NCBI GenBank assembly: GCA_022774505.1
Contig: JALFLW010000085.1
Span: 1-64,000 of the forward strand
DNA length: 64,000 bases
Direction of reading: 5' to 3'
DNA from: Lachnospiraceae bacterium
Lineage (GTDB): Bacteria; Bacillota; Clostridia; Lachnospirales; Lachnospiraceae
In this document: one piece after another, positions 43,916 through 52,131 of the stretch
How positions within the stretch are numbered: position 1 is the first letter of the stretch
Layout of the letters: each line of letters begins with the position of its first letter
Notes under the pieces: generated by a model
Databases searched by the model: none
The model's input: the letters and a program-made list of their open reading frames with translations, nothing else
Told to the model about the DNA's origin: nothing
Program-made: the position numbers and the translations under genes

Positions 43916-44284
43916 TTACTTTTTTTTCAGCATATCCCGGAAAACATCCTTAAAATGTATATCTTCTGTTATACTTTCTGTATTTTTATTAAAAATCTCT
44001 ATCTGATCCTCCGGTATTTCCGTCAACATCTGAATACTATCTTTGCACACAGAAACCGCTATATATTTGGTACCTATCCGCAAAATACAGATCTGGCGGT
44101 TCTGCCCCATCGGAAAAGTCTCGATCACTTCAACATTATGCGACTGATTTTTAATAAAGCCGGTCTTGGCATACCATTTTGTCGTATAATAAGAAGCAAT
44201 AAGGATCAAAATAAAAATAATTAATAAAAGAATCAGTTTAAAAAAGCTGGACAGTGCAGATTCTCCTACTAAAAATACAGACAT
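43916..44284 (-). CDS. fliO: flagellar biosynthetic protein FliO-like
   Basis: Single TM protein, 122 aa, VEVIETFPMGQNRQICILRIGTKYIAVSV, directly upstream of fliP. Confidence 0.85.
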   Translation of the reverse strand: MSVFLVGESALSSFFKLILLLIIFILILIASYYTTKWYAKTGFIKNQSHNVEVIETFPMGQNRQICILRIGTKYIAVSVCKDSIQMLTEIPEDQIEIFNKNTESITEDIHFKDVFRDMLKKK

Positions 44285-44309
44285 ATCTACACCTCCAACT
44301 TATATTTCC

Positions 44310-45446
44310 TTATTTCGTAATTTCAGTGATCCTGATACCAAAATTCTCCTCAATCACAACAACCTCACCCTTTGCAACAAACTTCCCGTTGACCAAAACG
44401 TCAACCGGCTCTCCTGCCAATTTGTTCAACTCGATAATGGTTCCCGGAGAAAAATCCAATATTTCCTTGATCGATTTATTAGAACGTCCCAGCTCGACGG
44501 TAACTTCTAACGGAACATCCATGATCAGATCAATGTTTTCCTGCTGCATTAATGGACTGACCCCTGCATTAAACGGTTGAAATTGTGCAGGCTGAATATT
44601 TACATTCGGTGCAGGCATCGCATATGGCTGCTGCATCTGCGGCTGAGCCTGCATCATTGGCTGTTCCGGCATTGCCGCATTCTGCCCCACTGCAAAGCCA
44701 TCTGCCTCTGCCGGCGCACTGCTCTGAGATGGCTGCACTGCCTGAGAAGTCTCTTCCTCCTGATATGCCTCTGTCTCACTGGCAAACTTTTGATACAGAT
44801 CTCTTGCAAAATCAAAAGGATATAACTGCATGATCTGACTGTCCACAAGATCGCCAATTCTCATAGAGAATGCCACCTGAACCAACTCTCCTGATAAAAA
44901 GTTTGATACGTCAACATCATCTATACTGTCATTCAAATCCACAACACTTGCTGTTGGCGGACTAATATCTACTTTTTTGTCGAGCATGGAGGACAGGGAC
45001 GTCGCTGCAGATCCCATCATCTGATTCATTGCCTCACTGATGGCACTCAGATGAAGCTCTGTCAATTCTCCCTCCGTATTAGAACCGTCACCACCCATCA
45101 TCAGATCCGTGATAACCTTTACATCATGCTCCTTTAATATTAAAACATTATTTCCTGATATTCCATCAATATAAGAAATATGTATAAATACGCATGGCTT
45201 ATCATACTGTGCTGAAATTTCATTGATCGTTACATAGGAAACCTTTGGCGTTGTGATCGTTACTTTATGGTTTAACAAAGTAGACAATGTTGTAGCCGCA
45301 GTTCCCATATTAATATTTGCAATCTCACCAACTGCATCTCTCTCCGCATCTGTCAAAGTCATTGAAGATGCAGTGGCTGCTGTAGCTGTAGCAGCTCCGC
45401 CCCCTGTCAGGGCATCTATTTCTTCCTGCGATAACATTCCATCCAT
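44310..45446 (-). CDS. fliY: flagellar motor switch phosphatase FliY (CheC-like plus FliN C-terminal domain)
   Basis: MLSQEEIDAL N-terminus; CheC motifs EIANINMGTAATTLSTLLNHKV; C-terminal LEVTVELGRSNKSIKEILDFSPGTIIELNKLAGEPVDVLVN. Confidence 0.95.
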   Translation of the reverse strand: MDGMLSQEEIDALTGGGAATATAATASSMTLTDAERDAVGEIANINMGTAATTLSTLLNHKVTITTPKVSYVTINEISAQYDKPCVFIHISYIDGISGNNVLILKEHDVKVITDLMMGGDGSNTEGELTELHLSAISEAMNQMMGSAATSLSSMLDKKVDISPPTASVVDLNDSIDDVDVSNFLSGELVQVAFSMRIGDLVDSQIMQLYPFDFARDLYQKFASETEAYQEEETSQAVQPSQSSAPAEADGFAVGQNAAMPEQPMMQAQPQMQQPYAMPAPNVNIQPAQFQPFNAGVSPLMQQENIDLIMDVPLEVTVELGRSNKSIKEILDFSPGTIIELNKLAGEPVDVLVNGKFVAKGEVVVIEENFGIRITEITK

Positions 45447-45450
45447 CGGT

Positions 45451-46431
45451 CTATTGCTCCTCCCTTATCACTGATGTTACCCGGACAGCATACGAATCCG
45501 AAATGGCACCGGGCAGTGCTCTAAATTTCATAATATTACCAACATATACGTTCAGCTCATCATCCACCTTAGAATCAAGCTTGATGACATCACCAATCTG
45601 AATATTCATAAAGTCATTTACAGAGATTGTGCTCTTGCCAAGCTGTGCACGTACAGGAATTTTAGCATGGCTGATGATACTTTCTATCGCCTCTTCATAA
45701 TCCTCGTCATCCTTCTCTTTCATCGTTGAATACCAATATTTGGTATTCAATTTATCAATAACTGATTCCACGCAAGAATATGGAATACAGATATTCATCA
45801 AACCTTCGATTGTTCCCACTTTCACATTCATTGTGACAATCGCAGTCATCTCACTCGGAGAAATAAACTGTGCAAACTGGGAATTCGTTTCGATGCGTTC
45901 AAGACGCGGTTCCAGATCTGTCACACTCTGCCATGGATCAATAAGTAATCCTGTACATACTTCCATGATCCTCTCGAGAATGATCAATTCAATTTCCGTA
46001 AATTCCCTGGTCTTTTCCAGAGGATTTCCCCCTCCACCAAGCATACGGTCTACAATAGCAAACCCCAGATTAGAGGCTAATTCTATCAAAATACTTCCCT
46101 CCAAAGGTGCAAAGTCAATCACACCAAGAAGCACCGGGTTCGATAATGCATTTGAAAATTCAGAATATGTATTTGCCTCTGCATTCATCACCTCAACCTG
46201 TACAGACTTTCTCAGATATGCCGGTAAATTTGTCGAAAGCAGACGACCATAATTCTCAAATATAATTTCTAATGTTCTTAAATGATCCTTAGAAAATTTC
46301 GACGGTCTTGCAAAATCATAATCTTTTACAACAGCCTTCGGTGTATCATCGATTTCATCCGGATCTATCTCTCCATTATTCAGCGCACTGAGCAGACTGT
46401 CAATCTCATCCTGAGACAAGACATCTCCCAT
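45451..46431 (-). CDS. fliM: flagellar motor switch protein FliM
   Basis: VLSQDEIDSLLSALNNGE; YDFARPSKFSKDHLRTLEIIFENYGRLLSTNLPAYLR. Confidence 0.97.
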   Translation of the reverse strand: MGDVLSQDEIDSLLSALNNGEIDPDEIDDTPKAVVKDYDFARPSKFSKDHLRTLEIIFENYGRLLSTNLPAYLRKSVQVEVMNAEANTYSEFSNALSNPVLLGVIDFAPLEGSILIELASNLGFAIVDRMLGGGGNPLEKTREFTEIELIILERIMEVCTGLLIDPWQSVTDLEPRLERIETNSQFAQFISPSEMTAIVTMNVKVGTIEGLMNICIPYSCVESVIDKLNTKYWYSTMKEKDDEDYEEAIESIISHAKIPVRAQLGKSTISVNDFMNIQIGDVIKLDSKVDDELNVYVGNIMKFRALPGAISDSYAVRVTSVIREEQ

Positions 46432-46536
46432 TCTTTTCACCTCACATCCGAAATGAAGACAATCAACTTGTCCTAAATTCTACTTAAAATTTTTTACCTT
46501 GATAATCATAACATATTTGTTACAAAAAGAAAATAA

Positions 46537-47052
46537 TTAATTATACATAAGATTCGTCAAAGAAATCTCAACAACAGCCTTTGAATCCAATTTCTTCTGG
46601 ATCTGCTCCAAAGCTTCCTTCTTTACAGCATCTTCAGAAATATTATCAACCGTATGAGACTGGATCACTCCGCGGATAATATCCGTAAGTGTTGCCTCAT
46701 TTGCTTTTACGGTACTGCTGATATCCTTATAATCCTTTGCTTTCTTGTTTAATGACAACGTATATCCGTCAAGCATGGCATAATGCATCTTTTTGTCTTC
46801 CCCGGATGACAGATTCAATGTCTGCTGTGATTCAAAAGCCACAGAGTACTGCTCCAGATCCTTTAAAGTATAATCCTGAGCGCCTTCAGAATCCTCATCT
46901 TCCAATTCCAGATTTAAAACAGATGCAACCTGTGTGATCAGATTATTTGTCTTTTGAAAAGTCGGAAGCATCACAAAAAACATGATTGCTGTTAAGACTA
47001 CATTGATAACGGTTAATGCCGCTATGATTACACTAAAAATATTTTTTTTCAT
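46537..47052 (-). CDS. fliL: flagellar basal body protein FliL
   Basis: Single TM, periplasmic domain, C-terminal KEALEQIQKKLDSKAVVEISLTNLMYN, between motB and fliM. Confidence 0.85.
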   Translation of the reverse strand: MKKNIFSVIIAALTVINVVLTAIMFFVMLPTFQKTNNLITQVASVLNLELEDEDSEGAQDYTLKDLEQYSVAFESQQTLNLSSGEDKKMHYAMLDGYTLSLNKKAKDYKDISSTVKANEATLTDIIRGVIQSHTVDNISEDAVKKEALEQIQKKLDSKAVVEISLTNLMYN

Positions 47053-47105
47053 AATAATTTCCATGCCTTTCTCTTATATTGGCTATTTTTACTGCATATA
47101 ACATA

Positions 47106-47133
47106 TTTAATCAATATCGTTTAATCAATATCG
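47106..47133. repeat. 14-bp perfect tandem duplication at the motB 3' end
   Basis: TTTAATCAATATCG x2. Confidence 0.9.
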
Positions 47134-47912
47134 CTATATATTTTTATTTCAACTCGTCTGTTCTTGGCTCTGCCTGCCGCTGTAGAGTTATCAGCCACCG
47201 GATCCACATCCCCTCTGCCTGATGCCTCGATATGCTTCTCGCTCAACCCCTTTTTCTCTACAAAATACTCCAGCACCTTGGTCGCCCTGGCAGTGGACAG
47301 CCATCGGTTGCTCGGATATTCTCTGGTGTGGATCGGCACATTATCTGTATGTCCTTCGATTTTTATCTGTCTGTCCTTGTATTTCTTTAATACATAGGAA
47401 ACTCTGCTTAATATTGTCTTTGCCCCGGGACGTATCTCAGCACTTCCGGAATCAAATAACACGCCTCCGCTCATGGATATCATAACATATTGATAATTCT
47501 CATCCATGGTAACACTGACAGAATCCTCTATGCGATTTTTTTCTGTCCCCTCTACAACATCACTGTAAAGCTTACGCGTATCCTCTTCCTGCTTTTTTTT
47601 CTGCTCTGCAAGAGGATCCTCAGATTCCGTATCCTCTGCCGCTTTTCCCATATCTGAATAATATTCATCCAGATTATTTAACTGGGTTGCTCCACTGGAT
47701 ACCAACTGTCCCTCTCCTACTGACTGTGCCCCACCGCTAAATATACTAAAGCTGTTGGACATCGAAGCAACCAGTTCAGAATATTTTTCCTGATCCACCG
47801 CTGACATAGAATATAACATTACGAAAAAGCATAGCAGCAGATTCATCAAATCCGAAAAGGTGTCTTTCCAGAGGTCAGTTTTGATCTCTTCCTCTTCTTT
47901 TTTCCTCGCCAT
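47121..47912 (-). CDS. motB: flagellar motor stator protein MotB
   Basis: LWKDTFSDLMNLLLCFFVMLYSMSAVD; OmpA domain IKIEGHTDNVPI...NRRVEIKIY. Confidence 0.96.
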   Translation of the reverse strand: MARKKEEEEIKTDLWKDTFSDLMNLLLCFFVMLYSMSAVDQEKYSELVASMSNSFSIFSGGAQSVGEGQLVSSGATQLNNLDEYYSDMGKAAEDTESEDPLAEQKKKQEEDTRKLYSDVVEGTEKNRIEDSVSVTMDENYQYVMISMSGGVLFDSGSAEIRPGAKTILSRVSYVLKKYKDRQIKIEGHTDNVPIHTREYPSNRWLSTARATKVLEYFVEKKGLSEKHIEASGRGDVDPVADNSTAAGRAKNRRVEIKIYSDID

Positions 47913-48721
47913 TATGCCTCACCACCTTCAGCGGCTCCTTCATTTCCCTCTCCCATGTCATCTCTGATCTGCGGAGCAAGGAATGATTTCAATTTTTCTT
48001 CAATAACACGCGGATTCTCTCCTGCCTGTATAGACAAAAGTCCCTCCACCATGATCTCCTTGATCGTAATCTCTAAAGCGTTATTCTGTTTAAGCTTCAG
48101 AGAAATAGGTACACAAAGCCAGTTTGCAAGAACAGAACCATAGAATGTCGTGATAATCGCAACGGCCATGTTAGGACCCAACTTACTCATATCATCCATG
48201 TTATATAACATGTTTACCAGTCCCATCAGCGTACCGATCATTCCCCAGGCAGGTCCCATACTACCGAGAGTAGCCCAAAACATAACCTTTTCATTATGAC
48301 GTCCATCAATCGCCCCAAGCTCTGTCTCCATAATGCTGCGGACAAGTTCAGGATCGGTTCCGTCAACAATAAGCATGATTCCCTTTTTCAGGAATTCATC
48401 ATCTACATCATTGGCAGCCTCTTCCAACGCAAGAAGTCCTTCTTTTCTGGCAATATTCGATAATCGTATGATATTTTGTATCACATTGACCTCATCTGCC
48501 TTGGGCGTCTTAAACGCAAGTGACAACGTCTTTAGACACTTTCCCATTTCCGGAATGCTCTTTGCCTGCGTAAGCATACAACCAAAGGCACCACCAAATG
48601 TTACAATAAAAGAAGCAGGATCTACAAAGTGACCGAATGCAGTCATACCACCTGATGTGATTATACCGACAATACAACATGCGATACCTATGATAAGTCC
48701 TACTATTGTAGCGATATCCAT
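47912..48721 (-). CDS. motA: flagellar motor stator protein MotA
   Basis: FVDPASFIVTFGGAFGCML; GMIGTLMGLVNMLYNMDDMSKLGPNMAVAIITTFYG. Confidence 0.96.
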   Translation of the reverse strand: MDIATIVGLIIGIACCIVGIITSGGMTAFGHFVDPASFIVTFGGAFGCMLTQAKSIPEMGKCLKTLSLAFKTPKADEVNVIQNIIRLSNIARKEGLLALEEAANDVDDEFLKKGIMLIVDGTDPELVRSIMETELGAIDGRHNEKVMFWATLGSMGPAWGMIGTLMGLVNMLYNMDDMSKLGPNMAVAIITTFYGSVLANWLCVPISLKLKQNNALEITIKEIMVEGLLSIQAGENPRVIEEKLKSFLAPQIRDDMGEGNEGAAEGGEA

Positions 48722-48744
48722 TTTTTCCACCACCTTATGTATGT

Positions 48745-48939
48745 TTAGTCAATTCCAAAGGAATTGCACTCACTCCTATATGATTTTACTAGATTTTTTA
48801 CTTCTTGTCTACTTTCTTTTACAATTATTTTTTTTCCGGTAGTAAGAGTGATTATAGTATCCGGTGTTTCTTCTACTGTTTCGATAAGGTCTGCATTTAC
48901 CGTAATACTTCCTCCATTCATCTTTGTTACGTCGATCAT
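48745..48939 (-). CDS. flbD: FlbD family protein
   Basis: MIDVTKMNGGSITVNADLIETVEETPDTIITLTTGKKIIVKE; GGAGG RBS. Confidence 0.9.
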   Translation of the reverse strand: MIDVTKMNGGSITVNADLIETVEETPDTIITLTTGKKIIVKESRQEVKNLVKSYRSECNSFGID

Positions 48940-49024
48940 AAATACCTCCATGTAAATTATTTAACTAAGACTTCCCACATCCAAAACCAATATATACACA
49001 TAATATGTCTTATTTCCTGCATGC

Positions 49025-49084
49025 AATAGCATTTTGCCCTCTGGCCTGCCTCTCACATTGCGAGTATTTTCCTATATATTGAAA
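49025..49084 (-). repeat. divergent copy (relic) of the dispersed intergenic repeat
   Basis: Reverse complement TTTTCAATATATAGGAAAATACTCGCAATGTGAGAGGCAGGCCAGAGGGCAAAATGC shares the TATAGGAAAAT-CT-G-AATGT core and GAGGGCAAAA with copies 1 and 2. Confidence 0.6.
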
Positions 49085-49085
49085 A

Positions 49086-49112
49086 GGCGGTATAGTAGAA
49101 AACCATACCGCC
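49086..49112 (-). terminator. terminator/attenuator-like hairpin downstream of flgE
   Basis: Minus strand GGCGGTAT-GGTTTTCTACT-ATACCGCC-TTTTC. Confidence 0.7.
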
Positions 49113-49143
49113 CATCTTTCTCTGTCATCGAAGATACCGGTTA

Positions 49144-50754
49144 TTATCTCTTGAGATTAACAAGCTCTTCAAGCATAGAATCTGATGTTGTAATAATACG
49201 TGAATTTGCCTGAAAACCACGCTGTGTGGTAATCATATTCGTAAACTCTGATGCAAGATCAACATTGGACATTTCCAGTGCACCCACCGTAAAGCTGCCG
49301 CTCTTTGATACTTCCTCTCCAATCCCATCAAAAAGTCCGGAATTTAACGAAGCTCTGAACAAGCTCTCTCCTTCCGCTTCCAGTCCTGATGGATTGGAAA
49401 ATGTGGCTACACAGATCTGTGCAAGACACTTTGTCTCACCATTTGTATATTTGCCGTAAATCTTTCCTTCATCGTCAATAGAGATTCCACTCATGGTTCC
49501 TGCATAATTACCCGCATTTTTGCCCTGCTGGTCTCCTCTTTTATATGTCATTTCGCAGGTTCCCCCCTTTGAAAACTGTGTCAAAGTAGAGAAATCCAAC
49601 TCAATTCCGCCGCTGTCTGTTGCCGCATCATATTGTGGAAATGTACTGTCTGTTCCAACGTGATCATCGCTTGTCTGAACCACCGAGAAGTTAATACAAT
49701 TTCCTGCAAATTCAGAATTTTTACGATTATTTGTCACTGTTGTCCCACTTGTTCCTGCTGTATATTTAGAATCAACAGCAGCAAATGCACCGGTTGCACT
49801 GTTAAAAAGCAATGGTACTAATGTAGAATCAAGAGTAAACTCACCTGTACTCTCATTTACACCATTTGTAATGCCTGTACCTGTTACAGACGTATCTACA
49901 CCAAAATTATTTCCTTCACCAAATCGAATGATCGCACCGCTGTTAGAATATTTTACAGAACCGTCTGCCTGTACTTCTTTTTTAACGAAAATTGATTCTC
50001 CATTGGAATTATATACATCCGCTACACGAACAGTATACGGAACGATAGAGCTTTCAGTTGCTCCTGCCTGTGTCTCGTCCTGCGTGATCATCATCTTTAC
50101 AGTATATAATTCACCCAGATTATCATAAAAGCTGAAAGTAACAGGTGTTCCTCCTGCAGTAATCTTATTATTTGCATCAACTGTCGGTGCCAGATTTTTA
50201 TCATTTGGATCGATATTTCCCAAAATCGTAGCAGCCTTTGTCGCTGTAGGCTCCGCAGATGTCTGCTTTGCTGTCATGATCTTTAGATCTGTGGCAATAT
50301 CCTTTACAATATTTCCATCATCATCTGCCATCCATCCCTGTACGATACCTCCATTTGTGGTACAATACAGATTTCCATCCGGATCAACATTCAAAGCACC
50401 TGACTTGGTAAATAATTTTTCCCCTCCCACATTTACAACTAAAAAGGATTCTCCATTAATTGCAAGGTCAAGAGCTCTGTTTGTCGTTGTCGTTCCACCA
50501 TTCTCCGTAATATTTGTAGTAATGGATGCAACAAGACCACCCAGACCGATCTGCTTTGCATTTGTACCGGCTGTGTTCGTCGTACTATTTGGTCCTGTTG
50601 CAGGGGATACCGTCTGATAAAATGTATCCGAAAAGTTGACACTGCTTGATTTAAAACCAACAGTATTTACATTGGCAATATTATTACCTATTACATCCAT
50701 CTTGGTCTGGTGTATTTTTAATCCGGCTACACCAGAATACAATGATCTCATCAT
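49144..50754 (-). CDS. flgE: flagellar hook protein FlgE
   Basis: MMRSLYSGVAGLKIHQTKMDVIGNNIANVNTVGFKSS; C-terminal SNVDLASEFTNMITTQRGFQANSRIITTSDSMLEELVNLKR. Confidence 0.96.
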   Translation of the reverse strand: MMRSLYSGVAGLKIHQTKMDVIGNNIANVNTVGFKSSSVNFSDTFYQTVSPATGPNSTTNTAGTNAKQIGLGGLVASITTNITENGGTTTTNRALDLAINGESFLVVNVGGEKLFTKSGALNVDPDGNLYCTTNGGIVQGWMADDDGNIVKDIATDLKIMTAKQTSAEPTATKAATILGNIDPNDKNLAPTVDANNKITAGGTPVTFSFYDNLGELYTVKMMITQDETQAGATESSIVPYTVRVADVYNSNGESIFVKKEVQADGSVKYSNSGAIIRFGEGNNFGVDTSVTGTGITNGVNESTGEFTLDSTLVPLLFNSATGAFAAVDSKYTAGTSGTTVTNNRKNSEFAGNCINFSVVQTSDDHVGTDSTFPQYDAATDSGGIELDFSTLTQFSKGGTCEMTYKRGDQQGKNAGNYAGTMSGISIDDEGKIYGKYTNGETKCLAQICVATFSNPSGLEAEGESLFRASLNSGLFDGIGEEVSKSGSFTVGALEMSNVDLASEFTNMITTQRGFQANSRIITTSDSMLEELVNLKR

Positions 50755-50777
50755 ATTTTTTTCCTCCTATCATCCGG

Positions 50778-50846
50778 GGAATATCTCTGAAATCCGTCTG
50801 GCATTCAGGATTTCATGCCTCCATAAGGTCCGGCACTTCATATTCC
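50778..50846 (-). ncRNA. candidate structured leader (three-way junction) of flgE
   Basis: Nested complementarity: GGAATAT/ATATTCC enclosing UGCC..CC-UUAU-GG.GGCA and UGAAAUCC/GGAUUUCA, ending just before the flgE RBS. Confidence 0.45.
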
Positions 50847-50859
50847 TCATTTTTCATTT

Positions 50860-51258
50860 CTATCCTATCACGGCACCGTCAATATTCGTAAATACTGAAT
50901 CTGAACTGTCTTCCAACGCCGTAACTACTGTATTATTCTTTACATTGACAATAAAAGCCAAATTGTCAACCATTACCAAAGATTCCTGAATTCCTTTTTC
51001 CCTCGCCCTTGTTGTCCCATTCTCAAGCCGCTCCATCTGTGTCTCCGACAAATTGATGTTACGGTTAGCAAGTCTTTCATTTGCATGCTTAGAAAATTTC
51101 AAAGAACCTGCATTACACTTTTTCCCGGCAGAATCCAAAATTTTCTGAAAGGACACATCCGTTCGGGAAGTTTTTCCCTTGTCTGTGGCTGTTTTGTGCT
51201 GTAACAGCTGTCCAGCCATCACATCCAGGGAAGAATAATTTTCTCCTAATTTCTGCAT
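50860..51258 (-). CDS. TIGR02530 family flagellar operon protein
   Basis: FSKHANERLANRNINLSETQMERLENGTTRAREKGIQESLVMVDNLAFIVNVKNNTVVTAL. Confidence 0.9.
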   Translation of the reverse strand: MQKLGENYSSLDVMAGQLLQHKTATDKGKTSRTDVSFQKILDSAGKKCNAGSLKFSKHANERLANRNINLSETQMERLENGTTRAREKGIQESLVMVDNLAFIVNVKNNTVVTALEDSSDSVFTNIDGAVIG

Positions 51259-51288
51259 AAACATCCACTCCTTTGTCCGTTTTAGCAT

Positions 51289-52062
51289 TTACGAGGCCTG
51301 TTCTTGTTGTCCTTCTTGTTTAACATTCCCCATGATCGTAAGTGTAACACTCTCATAGTCCATTGTCTTATTGATATCATCAAAGCCGAGAGCAACAACA
51401 TAATTGCCTGCCGGAAGTTTTTCAAATGCACTCTTATCAATTGTCAATGTACCATTCTTATAATTTAACTTATCTGTATCGATTTTGGTGGTATTTCCAC
51501 TCTCATCCATTACGGCAACTGCAATTCCTGTAGCCTGATAGCCCTTCGATCCCATACTGATGCCTTCAATCTTCATATTCTGTGGATCGTGATGTATAAA
51601 TGTCAGCTTCTGCTGTTTCACGGAAGGAATATACTGCGAAATCAGGTAATTATCATCAATTACCTCTATGATATCATCATATGAATACATTTCACCGTTC
51701 ACAGATACATACGGTTTTCCATTTTCCATCTTCACATATTCTACCATTCCCTGTGTTTCTTTCTCTGCACCGGTATCAGATGTTTCCTTGATCCGTACCT
51801 GCTTTCCAACCAATGTATATGCAGATGTGTTTGTGGTAGTATTGTTCAGATTTTCCATCTGCTCCAGAGTTGAGAACTGTGCAAGCTGTGCTACATATTC
51901 CGTATTGGACTCAGGCTCAAGCGGATCCTGATATTTCATCTGTGTTACCAGAAGCATCAGAAAATCGTCTTTGTCAAGCTTTGATCCGGTTTTCTTCTCT
52001 GTCTCCTGCGAAGATTCGGAAATATTAACGCTGCCATTATTAACTGGTGCAACTAAACTCAT
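51289..52062 (-). CDS. flgD: flagellar hook assembly protein FlgD
   Basis: KDDFLMLLVTQMKYQDPLEPESNTEYVAQLAQFSTLEQMENLN. Confidence 0.94.
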   Translation of the reverse strand: MSLVAPVNNGSVNISESSQETEKKTGSKLDKDDFLMLLVTQMKYQDPLEPESNTEYVAQLAQFSTLEQMENLNNTTTNTSAYTLVGKQVRIKETSDTGAEKETQGMVEYVKMENGKPYVSVNGEMYSYDDIIEVIDDNYLISQYIPSVKQQKLTFIHHDPQNMKIEGISMGSKGYQATGIAVAVMDESGNTTKIDTDKLNYKNGTLTIDKSAFEKLPAGNYVVALGFDDINKTMDYESVTLTIMGNVKQEGQQEQAS

Positions 52063-52076
52063 ATTAAAACCATGCT

Positions 52077-52119
52077 CCTTTCCTGTACCCAAAAGTCAAA
52101 AACCGCAGGCACAAAATTT
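52077..52119 (-). promoter_or_regulatory. two-block leader motif upstream of flgD, copy B
   Basis: AAATTTTGTGCCTGC-N15-GGTACAGGAAAGG, identical blocks and spacing to 33179-33221. Confidence 0.8.
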
Positions 52120-52131
52120 ATGATATGGATC

